From the NCBI GenBank assembly GCA_001929475.1, contig LXFE01000264.1, forward strand, positions 1-20,562: DNA of 20,562 nucleotides. Reading direction: 5' to 3'. Positions 9,939 to 20,562 of this stretch are shown here, piece after piece. Within the stretch, counting starts at the first letter, position 1; every line of letters begins with the position of its first letter. The position numbers and the translations under genes were made by a program. A model generated the notes under the pieces. The model was given only the letters and a program-made list of their open reading frames with translations. It searched no databases and had not been told where the DNA came from. This DNA is from Neolecta irregularis DAH-3 (Eukaryota > Ascomycota > Neolectomycetes > Neolectales > Neolectaceae).

Positions 9939-12600
9939 CTAGCTTTGTGGTGGTTGCCCTGAAGAAGGGAAGCTCATCTTCGATCCGGAAGAACTCCATA
10001 TATGTCCGGGTGAATGAGCATACATGTCCTTTTTCTGAACATCTGGCAACTCCCGGTTTCCATTCATCGGAGTTGCGTGCATCCCATTAAGGTACGGGGA
10101 GAATGCCAGACCAGAGAATTCGCTACTTGTATTCCACGCCTCTCTAGACGGTTCTTGATGAAGTTGTGGTGGAGACTGAGGCAACTGTTGAGAACTATAG
10201 TTGAAAACCTGAGCAAGTAGATCGGAGACATTTCGCGGTTGACCTGAGTGGTGCTGCGAGGTTGGTCTTTGTACATCCGGCACTGCACGAGTACTTTCTT
10301 GAGACGATTGAGATGCAGGCCTATCATTCAAACTGCTTTATGAGCAAGAGTTATGCTTACTTGATCGTTCCATTCTTTCTCCGACCAGAGAAAACAATCT
10401 GCTCGTCTGTATCTTCCGGTGAAAAGCTGACATCGAATGTACCACCAGGAACAGCACCGACTAAATCATCGACCATTGCACCCAAAGAGAATGCCATAGA
10501 TGGCTCTGAATTCACGGATTCAGGTATTCGAATTCGACTGGTCTCAAGAACTATATTGGTAGTATCAAATTGCCTCGTGCTATCATGAATTGGAGTTTCA
10601 CTAATGGTAGTCGTGGTGTCAATAAACGGAGAAGCAGAGAACTGCGGTGGGGCAATCGCAAAAGCGTCGATTGGCGTGCTAGCGACTCCGCCAAGATTAA
10701 CTTGAAAGATTCCATTGATATGAACGATTGGAGAATTCTGGACATGTCAAGATTGTGAGAACCACAGGAAATACTGACCAACATTTGTGAAAACTCCATT
10801 GCGTCTTCGAGAAGATCTCTTATTCTCATAAGAGTTTCTTCGTTTGGAAGGATCTGAGTGGCCTTGTCGACCAAACCGTAGAGACCGAGTATATCCCCTT
10901 GAACTGCTCTTCCTCGAGTTCCCCCATTTAAAGGAACAGAACCACTAGTCTCGATATCTTCTCGAAGAAGATGGGTCAACTGCGGTAACTCTGCAAACGA
11001 GACAATCTTGGACAGTGAAGTTAGGGCCGCCGTCCACGATTCCAAAAAGGCCCCTGAATTCCAAGGCGAGTACTCGGAACTGATTTTCTCAAGAAGAAAG
11101 TCCCGGTTGTGCATCAGCCACTTGGAGGATATTCGCATAGCAGGAAGGAGTCTTCTAGTGACTGCAGATATTCGATCTGCTGGGTATGTTTCCGTATCAT
11201 ATGTGGATAATTCTTGCGAAACAGCACACTCGATAACGATAATATCGCTAAGAGTGCCGATTAATTGCAGAGCCCATTGCGTGTACATTTCCTCTTGAGT
11301 AGAACGATTCGGGGGATCTATTGTAAGCATGGACTCTCTAAAGATGTGCACCACTGTTGCGAATATAGCAGATAACGGAGAAACTAGTCATAATAATAGT
11401 ATGGATCATATCTGAAGATAGAGAGCGATTGCTAATATCGATTCGTAAACGTTCGAGGAGCTGAGTAACTTCCATCTCGAATTCTGGAAAGCTAACTCAT
11501 CAGGCCTTGTTCGTTAAGCAAGTCATACTCATCAGTTAACTCTATCGACGCAAACAGCGCAGCAAACTGCCATGATATAGCTTCAGAAGCCTGTTCTTCC
11601 TGAGTCTTGGCTTTTGTTTCACGCTTTCCACCCTTTTTGACATCGTGTGGTTCGGGCTTTCCTCTCATCGCCTTCTTAAATCCCATAACCATGTTATCTC
11701 GACTCGTAGGAAAGGGTTCGAGGGCGGATAAGGCTCTGAGACAATAATAAGTCGAGTTGAGAATATTGCCATCGTTTGTCGCCAATACTGCGAGCTGGTT
11801 GAATGGCACACCAGAGTTTGGGTTGACGAAACGAGATAGATTGTAATAATTAAAGGCGTGAGTCCATTTCTTCCCATGCTTCTTCTTATCAAGAGAATAC
11901 TGCGCTCTGTACCTAGACAGATCCCCAAGATATACTAAAGATCGATGGACCGAATCGAGGACACTGCGCTTGAGGTGATGGGGGAGATTACATGGCGAAT
12001 CCAGTTCTGGGGCTTGCAATGAGCATGGATCCCATCTTTCTGCTATACCTTCAAGTTGAATCGATTTCATAATATCCACCAACTCGACAAGTCTGAAGTG
12101 CGAAACTAAACGTTGAAGAAAGGTGCGGTAAAACCTTGAAGCATTTTTGAGGAATGATGAAAACTCATTCGTCGACTTTCTAGTTTCGACAGGCTTCTGT
12201 CTCCCATTCAACTGGCGAACCTAAACAGATAAATATCATAATAGAAATATTGACTTACCTTTTCGACGTGTTTTCGAAACACATCCATCACCCGATGATG
12301 ACATCGCATCCAAAGATATTTCGACTCGATCTCTTGCTGGACAGCGAATTCAAAATCCAGGAATATAACATTTTCATAAGACTGGGATAACCTATGCCCG
12401 ATTAACGCGAGCAACCGGCAACTTTAACATACTTTCCTAAGATATACTGTACATCCGCGAAATTTGGATCTGGTTTCTTCAAGACAACTCTCAGTTCTTT
12501 CTCAAGATCTCCAGCTTGCCTGAAAGATGTCAGGAGATAGTAGAGAATATAATGACCTGAAAGCATCTTCCGCTCGAGTTGTATCGAACTCGATATCCAT
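9939..12600 (-). CDS. EST1/SMG7-like protein (telomerase-associated / nonsense-mediated decay family)
   Basis: Eight exons, read from the minus strand: 12557-12600, 12433-12519, 12259-12391, 11529-12220, 11385-11491, 10779-11353, 10361-10737, 9939-10320. The seven introns (31-41 nt) keep the frame and give 798 residues. The N-terminus (about 20-310) has the 14-3-3-like/TPR fold of the Est1-SMG5-SMG7 family: YENVIFLDFEFA, then HRSLVYLGDLSRYR (about 181-194), YYNLSRFVNP and the hallmark GVPFNQLAVLA (about 225-235), then YYCLRALSALEPFPTSRDN. A lysine-rich stretch follows (KPEPHDVKKGGKRETKAK). A helical region covers about 320-545, and the tail (550-798) is Ser/Pro/Gln-rich and probably disordered. 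There is no PIN nuclease domain, so it is not SMG6-like. Ascomycete members are usually annotated as Est1 or Ebs1; the sequence alone does not separate the telomere and mRNA-decay roles. The 31-nt intron (11354-11384) and the extreme C-terminus are the least certain parts. Confidence 0.87.
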
Positions 12601-12864
12601 GCCGTTAAGTGAGCTTCATCCGAGTACTGAAAGGTGCCGACTTAAATATGGCTGTGCATAGAACAATCAAAGTGATATTGACAAAATGGCAGTGGTAGGA
12701 AACTGGAGGATGAGTTGGTGGGGAGTGAAAATCACCGCGCGCTGAAGCTCCGCTACTCATGGCTCAAAATCAGCCGTAATTTATAAACTAGCAGCTCAAT
12801 GAAAGAGATAATTTTCCCTTGCCAAACTCCAGAGTCAATACCAATATCGTGATACGAAGTTGTA

Positions 12865-14007
12865 TCAAGCTCGGTACCGACCATACTCCCCTCCTCCAGG
12901 TTTTCCCATAGGCGTACTTTCCAATTCTCTTGCGAATGCACCCTGCGGTTTTGTCCGACCACTACGCATCGCTGGCGTTCCAAACTGGGCATTCTGAGAA
13001 ACATTCCCCAAAGGCGCTCGATGACGATTATCTCTTGGGGCTGACTGGCGCCACAAGTTACGTTGCGGAGGGTCCTCTTGCTGCACTAGTCAAGCACATT
13101 TGGAAGAGGTAGATCGCGTACAGATGCCCTAAATGGCATAGTCCCACCTGTTTGGCCTGGATATGCTTGCTGATGGCCTGTTAGTGCAGCTTGTTGATCG
13201 ACAGTCGCAGATACAGCACTCTGGAGTGGAGACAAGAGAGCTTTGCGTTTGAGTTTATCGTAGAGAAGCTAAACCGATTAGCGGAAAATTCCGTGAACAC
13301 CGGAAAGCCTATTGTCTAAGTTCAATTAGGAAATACCTGTAATTTGTGGAATTGTCGGGACTTTTCCTGCAATGAGTCTAAAAGTTCGTGATTCTTTTTC
13401 CGTGAATTTTCATTGTCTTTCTGCAAAGCTATTGTGATTAGAAGAAACTGTCAAAAGAGTGGATGCATACATGAGACTTGACCTTTTAGTCCGCCCATTT
13501 CGGCATTTGCATCCCGTATAAGGCTATCGAGCTGATTGTTCACGTTGTTGTATTTTTCTTGGAGAGTTTTTGAAAGGAATTCTTGATAGACACTGGATTG
13601 TAAGAGAGGGATGGGGTATATGCATACATTTCTTGAGTACTTTGATAACTCCAGAATGACATAGCTCTGGAACAAATCTCCATGACAATTGTTGGAGACA
13701 ATCCAGAGAGCACAGACGTTTTGTAGTCACTGTGTTGTTACTTATCACCCCATAAACACTTACTCTGTTGGATTGAGATTTGTCAACACTACATCATCAG
13801 GTTCTCCGAGTAAGGTCTCGCATGCAGGACAATTCCTCTCATCTGTAAATAGCTTATTTGCACTGACATCGATCAGTTTCTGTAGGGTTTCGAGTATAAT
13901 GTGTCCGACCAATCGACGCAAAAGATGTGACTGCAGGTCGTAACCACGCCTTGTGTTGTCAAAGGCGTCCGGCAACGAAGACTGTTGCATTTGAGGCTCT
14001 GGTCCAT
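12865..14007 (-). CDS. HEI10: HEI10/CCNB1IP1-like RING-finger E3 ligase (meiotic crossover factor family)
   Basis: Seven exons from the minus strand: 13910-14007, 13764-13862, 13628-13729, 13471-13592, 13337-13428, 13122-13268, 12865-13080. Introns are 34-68 nt, and the 291-residue product is close to the human protein (277). The N-terminal C3HC4 RING is complete: C7, C12, C25, H27, C30, C33, C44, C47 (CNSLRC, CSHIFCVDC, CPAC). Its second half appears only after the first intron is removed, which also creates C33 across the junction. The family block LLGEPDDVVLTNLNPTDDYK follows. Then comes FWSYQSTQEIVYQEFLSKTL, opening a coiled coil (about 95-170) that runs through LQKDNENSRKKNHELLDSLQ to LLYDKLKRKA. 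The Gln-rich tail holds FGTPAMRSGR and ends GEYGRYRA. Homologues in plants, animals and Sordaria mark crossover sites and act in ubiquitin/SUMO ligation. Confidence 0.93.
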
Positions 14008-14442
14008 AGTTTATTAAAAAATTATTATTCAACAGTGAAGCATATAGTAATGAGTTTTGAGTGTTGGTGTTGAGTTTTCGCTACTCTTGACTGTCTAGGC
14101 AGAACAAAACAACGTCAATACTAATTCTGTACCACTGAAACTGGGACTGAAAGCCAAACTCTGTAAATATCTTGCATTGCTATAGAAGAGTCAGCCAGCT
14201 TGCATTCTCACAAGAATCTTTCGTCTCAGTCTAATCTCAGTGTCTGTATTGTAAAATCACCAACAACTGGCATTTCTATCTCTATTCAATATATTTAGAC
14301 TATTCGGAACAACCTTGCGCTGTGTCATTCTCCTGTTTCTGCAGAATTGGACGGCAAAATAAGCCGCCGCAGTCCTAAACTCGCCCAAAGCCTGGTCAAG
14401 CCGCCTCCGCCTCCCCCGCTGAAATCCTCCCATCCCTTTCCC
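14008..14442. other. Divergent intergenic region between HEI10-like and RSF1-like genes
   Basis: About 435 bp between the two start codons, presumably both promoters. On the plus strand the RSF1-like frame is open from 14299 but has no ATG before 14443. A splice-acceptor-like tcctgtttctgcag ends at 14343. A 5' UTR intron is possible; a coding upstream exon is unlikely, since the only upstream ATG (14050) meets an in-frame TGA after seven codons. I see no repeats or RNA gene here. Confidence 0.5.
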
Positions 14443-16055
14443 ATGTCTACAACCTCCTCACCTGCCTCTTCTCTCCCTCAGACCATCTCAGAGTCACCTC
14501 CGACAGATCTGCCAAAGATCAAGCTCAAAATCAAACCGCTACTTGCTGCTCCTCAATCTCCAAAAGAAAAACCAAAGCAGAAAAGGATCCAGCCCGATCC
14601 ACGAACCCTTGAAACTGCCTTCGAAATCGCCTTTATCGTCGCGTTCCGCTCAAAATTCTCCGTTCTCTTCGAGGGAGTCCCGGATTTCGGTCCGCAGGAT
14701 CTGGAAGAATGGGTCCAGGCCTCCGAACCCCCTCCAGATGTCGAGGAACTCTACTGCAGACTCGCTACTCTTGCTTTGAATCGGCAGAAGCCTGTCGAGT
14801 GAAGCTTTTCCTTTGCTCGTATCCTGATTTTTTGCAGGAGAGGCCATCATAAACGCGCGCTGGAGACCTGTATGGTTCAAAATTACGCCATGTACGGCGA
14901 TCCCACTTGGCATGGTCAAAATCCACTTTCGGGTAACAAGACTTTTGCTGACCTCGACTGGGATGGAAGGGTATGTGCTGCTCATATAAAAGCGTCTTGA
15001 TCGTGCTACAGCTGCGGTTTCTAAGGTGTCTTGTTGATTGGGCATTGCTACATTCAGATACTGTCCGACAGATGTGTGAAGAAAACTTTTCATGTAAAAG
15101 ATCGAAACAACTACTAAACCCGCTTGCCGTTCATGCTCTCGGGAAAAATAGCCAAAAGAAAAAGCTCTGGTTCATTGAAGGGAGTGGTTCAAGTATGTCA
15201 TTTTATCCATGTTACCCACAAACCTTTCTAGATTCCCGTTTTAGAGTCTACCGAGAGACAGACTCGATGAAAAAGACCGTTAGTTGGAAGACTTGTGCCG
15301 GAAATGTAGATGAGCTTCGGAAGCTGGCAGATGATTTATCCGAAGAGACTACAAACGAGGCCCGAAACCTCGGTACAAAAGTCCGAGAGACTATTCTCCC
15401 TCGTGTTGCTGCCGCACAAACAGTACTTCTGGTCGTCTGGATGTCTTTTGACATGACATAGAGACGAGAACGTGCTGAAGTTGCAAAACAAAGAACCGCA
15501 GCATTGAATTCGGATCCCACTATTTACGCAACCAGAACTCGGGGTCGACGGATAGACTATAGCAATCTCGGCGAAGGAACACCTTCGTCCACCGCTCGAC
15601 ACTCTCCTGATCCTAGTAACGAAGCAGGCGAATCATCACGTTCTATCCGCGCCAAACGTCGTCGTGGTGGAACTGAAGAATCCGAAGAATCTGGACAATA
15701 CACTCGACAAATGAAAAGGCCGAGAACGGAGATGAGTGCAGGTGAAGATGATCCGGATGTACAGAGTGAAGAGGATGAAGACATGCCCGACCTCAACGAC
15801 GATACAGAAGATAGTCAAAGCGAATCTTCAGAAGATATGCGGACTTCGCTGATAGTAAAGCTGAAGTATTCACCTCACAAATACATGCTCGACCGCGCAT
15901 CCGAGATTATCCCGCCGATTCAAGAAATCAACGGCTCGACAAATGGATACTTTTCATCAATGTCGAATTCTGCAACAGCTCCTGGTCCGGCACCTCCACT
16001 GATATTTTCACTACCGATTCCTTTAGAATTCAAGCCATTTTACACCTTAAAATAG
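14443..16055 (+). CDS. RSF1/WHIM-domain chromatin-remodelling subunit, fungal type
   Basis: Five exons, 14443-14798, 14838-14970, 15012-15192, 15232-15422 and 15462-16055 (introns 39-41 nt), give 484 residues. A Ser/Pro-rich start leads to IKLKIKP. A DDT-like helical region follows at about 55-120 (RTLETAFEIAFIVAF, VPDFGPQDLEEWVQ, VEELYCRLATLALNRQKPVE). WHIM-type motifs come next: LRFLRCLVDWALLHSDTVRQ, then NPLAVHALGKNSQKKKLWFI and FRVYRETDS. This order matches the RSF1/ISWI-partner architecture, in which DDT plus WHIM hold the ISWI ATPase on linker DNA. The C-terminal third is disordered: a basic stretch (RAKRRRGG, a possible nuclear signal) followed by an acidic one (SEEDEDMPDLNDDTED). No PHD finger is present. 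In the third intron two donors fit the frame (15187 or 15193); I chose 15193 because GTATGT is the better donor. The start is the first ATG in the open frame. Confidence 0.83.
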
Positions 16056-16183
16056 AGAATTGCGAGAAACCCCTGGACAATTCTTTTTTATTATCAACCA
16101 TCTTTGTTTTTTTTCGTGTAAAGCATATCCAAATATAATCACATTGACATGGCCCAAATACATATATTACATTACAATTTAAC

Positions 16184-19100
16184 CTAAACTCCTCCTCCGA
16201 TCTCCTCCACTTTATCAAGTAATCGGCGTAGTCCTCTAGGAATAACATCTTTCACAGCCTGTCTTTCTAGAGGAGCAGGAGGAGGCGGTGCTGGTAAGGA
16301 ATAAACATTCGTCCGCCGGGGTTTCTTTTCAACCAAAACAGGACTTTGCATCATTCGTTTCCGTTTACGTTCGAGGGTGAGTTGACGTGCATACCATGGC
16401 GAGGGGTCAATGCTGATATCGTTGACAAGTTTCTCCAACGCAGGTGTGAGATTTGTGTCTTGAACTGTCTGGATTTGCAAGACGTGTAGATTTGTTATTG
16501 AAGATTGTGAGGAAGCGAACAAGGAAGCGAAATCGAGTGACTGTGAGATCTGGATGTTAGAATTCTACCAATTGACTGTAACGTACGTCAATCCGATAGT
16601 CAGCGTTCTTCATCCACTGAATGACAAGCACCGAAAACTTGAATCTAGAAGAATTGGAAACTTCTTTAATGACTTGGTGAAATCGATCCTTCTCAATATC
16701 CCAATCTCCAACGTCCACAGAACAAGAAAACACTACGGCACCGACATTTTCCAATGCAAACAACGTGTCACTTTCCGATACCGAAACTTCAAAGTTACCA
16801 TGATCCCCCTTGTACAGCCGACAATCCTCCTGTGAATCCTCCAAAAACCCCACTTTTGACCGCAGCCAGACCGCAATAGGATGTTCTTCATCCAGATAGG
16901 TCACGAGCAACTTCCACGTTCCCATTCTCTTTTCAATTTCGAAATATGCATTCACAGTGCCTAGAAAGAGTTTCTGAAGATCAATGGGTTTCCAAAGAGT
17001 CGTAGTCTGTTCATTCGCCTAACCAAGATCAATTTTTGAACAAACCGGAACAGTCTCGTAAAAATATATACCTCGAGAAGAATTTTCGATAAATCACCCG
17101 CGATGATGCCCAGATTGTTATGACGAGTATTCGTCAAACTAGCGACACCCATATCTCTTACTGCTTCCTCGAATTTCCGCCTTTTTCGTTCTCGGTCGAG
17201 TTGAATGCGTTTCCGTTCGACAGCTGCGAGTTTCGCTTGATGTGCTAGCGTCGAGAAGCGATGTAGGACATGTCGCCGGAGATGATTTGAGTAAAAAATA
17301 GAGGCGATGGCTGTTGCTGTGGTTTCCAAAATACATTCCTCGACGAATGATTCGATGATCTGGTTGGATAAAATATCGATCAACTCTCTTTTTTGTTTCT
17401 CGGCGAGAGCGTGGGCTTCCGCTGCTTTTTGGGCAGAGAGAAGGGATTGGAAGGGAAGTGGGGTGACTGGAATATCGCGTTTCTGTTTGAGAGCTGGGGA
17501 TTGTGTTGGTGTGCTTCCTACTGAAGGAGGTGGTGATGGAATAACCTCTATTTGAAGGGATGATGGAGGTTTCGGAGCTCTGAAGGAAAAGGCTTGTTTA
17601 TTTGTTGAGAGATTTGGCTGAAATGCTGGTATAGACTGAACATGTGAAAAGATTGGAGCGAATGAGGGAGTAGATTGAAATGAGGAAGACATTGGAGTAG
17701 GAATGTTTGACTTTAGGCTCGAAAACGAACTTGCAAAGACGGCTGGTTGGGACGCTGTTGATACAGACAGATAATTCTTATCTAAACTCGATCTTTGCCT
17801 ATTCGCAAAGTGTTTTGTCGAACCAGAAACGAAATTCGGTGTAGGACTTGAATTTGCCTTCTTTTGTAGCAAAAATGTATCCATGATGCTAGACTGTCGA
17901 GGAGTCTTTCCACTAGTTGAAGGCTGGTTGATCAGTTCCCTCAACTGTTTTCCGCCTCTCTTAACTTCAACCAGACATTTTGAAAAAGTCCGCGGAGGCG
18001 CAGGTTTATTGTGCGGCCAGGGGTCGACTTTATCCAATTTAACACCAACCGTTTGATCCGCAGTGACTTCCGAATTGACGTCGAAATGCTCGCAAAAGAC
18101 AAGGGCTTCCTCTGGCGAATCAAAAGCGAGAATCCGGGCAAGATCCACCAGAGGATATGGTCCATATCGCTTCAAAAAGCACTTCTTCATAGCGACCAGT
18201 GCGCCCTTTCTGATATCGGGAAAATGTTCTTCAAGAATACAGGAGAGCATATACGATGTCTGGTGATCCCTGACTAATTTGAAGAAGCGGGTGTATGAAT
18301 TCATACAAGCTTCCGTGACCTCCACCACGTTTTTTTCTGGTTTTCGAACGGTCCGTTGTGCAAAACCGTATAGCTTCAAGACATGTTGGACTTGGGGGGA
18401 GAGGATGATATTTCTGGGCAGAGTATTAATTTTTACCAGAATGTCTCGATGTTGGAGATTGATTGCGATATTGTATGCTTGAAATTCGGGTTCATTTGGA
18501 CTTTGGTATTCACCTCGCAGATCATCGTAAAACGAAATCAACGACATTAGGGCTAGAGGGGTCAGCGCCCGTTGAATTGTGGTATACTCTTCTTCAATTC
18601 TTTGACTTCCATTTCGGCTTCAAAGTTTAGAGATCCGTGGAGGACGTGCAGAGCGATAATATGCAGCCTCGATATCCGTTCATAGCATTCGATTGATACA
18701 TGATTTTTGATATTTTGAATACTGAAATCGTTTCGAATGGCTCGTGTTCGATCGCGCAAGAAGGAATGCGTATTCCGCAATGTGTCTTGGTCGACAGTAA
18801 ATTTGTCAACCAGGTAGTCCAACGTCTTCTGTATTTTGTCAGTACATATGCAAATAAGAAGGGTACTCGAAGAACAATTGGAGGTCTGACATCGCTGGGT
18901 AGCTGAGGTTCGATGCCAGCAGCTGGTCTCACGAATCGTTTGACTGTAAGTTTTGGATCAACGTCTCCTGACACCGGATCGCGTTCCAAGCGATCGATAA
19001 AACGATCTTCTTCTCGTCTATAACGTTCGTATTCCGAACACATTTCCTGGCAGGTTCCGACCATGAAAACATTTTTCTGAGAAAGGGTCTGGCGATTCGA

Positions 19101-19297
19101 GTCATCTGTAATGAGACCCTTTCGAATACAGTCGGCTCTTTCGAGCTCGCGAGCTTTGCGAAGCTAGGTGCCGTTTAGACTGATTCGTATAATAATGAGC
19201 ATACTTGCTGTAGACGAACTGCGGCTTCTGATTCTTTGAACCGTTGTTTTCTGGCTGCTGCATCTGTGTTGAGGCCATTAGACGTGATACCGGCCAT
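16184..19297 (-). CDS. SAC3: SAC3/GANP family nuclear mRNA export factor (TREX-2 scaffold)
   Basis: Scaffold of the TREX-2 complex, which links transcription to mRNA export at the nuclear pore. Six exons from the minus strand: 19205-19297, 18867-19163, 18588-18828, 17072-18552, 16587-17018, 16184-16549. Introns of 35-53 nt keep the frame for 969 residues. After a charged N-terminus comes the SAC3 hallmark FMVGTCQEMCSEYERYRREE, then VKRFVRPAAG, TLDYLVDKF and FLRDRTRAIRNDFSIQN. The domain runs on through QAYNIAINLQHRDIL to about residue 360 (FDSPEEALVFCEHF). A Ser/Phe/Pro-rich segment (about 460-560, e.g. FQSTPSFAPIF and AFSFRAP) recalls nucleoporin-like linkers. A long charged helix at about 585-675 (KQKRELIDILSNQIIESFVE, later RKRIQLDRERKRRKFEE) fits the centrin/Sus1-binding region. 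The last ~265 residues resemble the GANP C-terminal region (LWKPIDLQKL). The opposing RSF1-like stop is 128 bp away. Confidence 0.93.
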
Positions 19298-19357
19298 GAT
19301 ATGGATGGCGTACACTACTAGATAGACATGGGTACGGATTTGGAGTGTGGGATAATA

Positions 19358-19365
19358 GCACGTGC
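19358..19365. promoter_or_regulatory. Palindromic E-box upstream of SAC3
   Basis: GCACGTGC, a CACGTG core in a fully palindromic octamer, lies 60 bp upstream of the SAC3 start codon. That is nearly the same distance as the E-box in the ArgJ/ORC2 promoter from its two start codons. A bHLH factor of the Cbf1 type is the usual reader of this core in fungi. Function here is inferred from position only. Confidence 0.35.
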
Positions 19366-19890
19366 ATTAAAAAGGACACATAAAATTACTATCTAGGAAC
19401 TGGACATTAGCTATCGTTTCTAACAGAATGGAGGGTAGACAAAAACGTCAGAAGGAACAATTGGAATACTTTGTGATAATCACGGATGATCATGTTTAGC
19501 ATAGAATAAGCAGTTCATCATGCAAGAAGAAAGAAAAAACATACTTTGGAGACAAATTCGACCTGGAATGTAAGCAGCTGGACAAATAATACAAAGTAAA
19601 AGACACCAATCAGGTAATCGAACCATAAAGGTTAATCCCCATAGTTAATCGGAATTTGATAGTACTTAGTTACTCATCAGAGATGTCTTGTCAAATAAAA
19701 TAAAGACGTACCTGAGAAATCTGAATTGTTCGCAAGACGTATCTACACCGGTCAGTAAATTCCCGGTACACAGAATATAAAACAGCGAGATCAGAAACGA
19801 ACGTTTGGCTGTTCTTGGTCGATCGTCACACGCACAAGCATAGGACTGGGGCGACACAGATGTTCATCAATAAGAAAGGAAAGAAAATAA

Positions 19891-19935
19891 ACGTACCAGA
19901 TGGAAACGCACCATATGGAAACGCACCAGATGGAG
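19891..19935. repeat. Three tandem 15-bp units
   Basis: Units at 19891-19905, 19906-19920 and 19921-19935 differ at only one to three positions. The middle one is acgcaccatatggaa; its neighbours carry cagatgg in place of catatgg. Being a multiple of three, the array preserves a reading frame on either strand (NVPDG, NAPYG, NAPDG on the plus strand). Confidence 0.85.
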
Positions 19936-20097
19936 GCGAATTGAGAAAATGGCCCTTTTTATCTGGAAATATTCGCCGCTAATTACAAATAGCCGCTAAT
20001 TACTACAAACATCCCAATTTCTAGCTAATGAAGTCCTTTTGGCTCAGAAATCATCTGCTAATGATTCTGAGACAAATGAAGTTTATCTATTCAATGC

Positions 20098-20562
<465 letters not shown>

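Larger units (their letters stand above)
19298..20097. other. Gene-poor region upstream of SAC3
   Basis: No confident gene. It contains the SAC3 promoter, with a palindromic E-box, and short tandem repeats (19891-19935; also the 12-mer GCCGCTAATTAC at 19975-19986 and 19992-20003). On the plus strand 19860-19982 encodes a 40-residue frame with five-residue repeats of the pattern NxPxG. On the minus strand several donor-like (GTACGT, GTATGT) and acceptor-like sites flank short segments between 19914 and about 19430. One combination gives a 51-residue frame. Neither resembles a protein I recognise, so I leave both uncalled. Confidence 0.5.

Noticed and set aside
11492-12211. Apparent stop after NEQGLMS that would split the EST1/SMG7-like gene in two
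   Set aside because: The stop lies inside a 37-nt intron (11492-11528). Removing it joins ELTDD to FPEFEMEV in frame.
13122-13268. End of the HEI10-like protein at PLPNVLD
   Set aside because: That stop is within a 41-nt intron (13081-13121) with a CTTGAC branch site. Splicing continues into a tail typical of the family (FGTP, GEYGRYRA).
18011-18277. Plus-strand open frames lying over the SAC3 exons (also 17307-17555 and 18279-18482)
   Set aside because: They are antisense shadows of a well-conserved coding exon and lack homology or splice sites of their own.
19635-19665. tRNA T-arm-like GGTTCGATT on the minus strand
   Set aside because: The flanking bases do not pair as a T-stem, and no acceptor, D or anticodon arm can be drawn at the right spacing.

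Overview
The window is eukaryotic and looks like an ascomycete fungus. The genes are compact and intron-rich, the protein set is typically fungal (Ser3/Ser33-type phosphoglycerate dehydrogenase, Lsc1, YPR003C-type SulP transporter, ArgJ-type ornithine acetyltransferase, Sac3, an Est1/SMG7-like protein), and no bacterial or viral gene is visible. I resolved 49 introns by keeping reading frame and protein-family conservation across each junction. They run from 31 to 68 nt, and 47 of them are 47 nt or shorter. That is very short even for fungi, so an early-diverging ascomycete (for example Taphrinomycotina) is possible, but this is inference.

Layout. 1-130 holds a minisatellite of 40-45 bp units. 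Four plus-strand genes follow: 3-phosphoglycerate dehydrogenase (285-1921), succinyl-CoA ligase alpha subunit (2142-3429), a SulP transporter with a STAS domain (3551-5811) and a ZNF511-like zinc-finger protein (5879-6619). A long, nearly perfect hairpin (1990-2108) lies between the first two. ArgJ (6645-7994, minus) converges on the zinc-finger gene with only 25 bp between stop codons. ArgJ diverges from ORC2 (8115-9569, plus) across a 120-bp promoter that carries a palindromic E-box. Next come an EST1/SMG7-like gene (9939-12600, minus), a HEI10/CCNB1IP1-like RING protein (12865-14007, minus), an RSF1/WHIM-like chromatin protein (14443-16055, plus) and SAC3 (16184-19297, minus).

The right end (19298-20562) has no confident intact gene. 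It contains short tandem repeats, some splice-like signals I could not resolve, and, from about 20098, a piece of the splicing factor Prp8 broken by four frame changes. Because ten neighbouring genes and 49 exon junctions are all in frame, this looks like a true pseudogene fragment, not poor sequence.

The left half is metabolic (serine, TCA cycle, anion transport, arginine). From ORC2 rightwards there are five consecutive genes for chromosome or nuclear RNA biology: replication origin, telomere/RNA decay, meiotic crossover, chromatin remodelling and mRNA export. They lie on both strands with ordinary fungal spacing, so I do not read them as an operon-like unit. I saw no tRNA, rRNA, CRISPR array or intact transposon.
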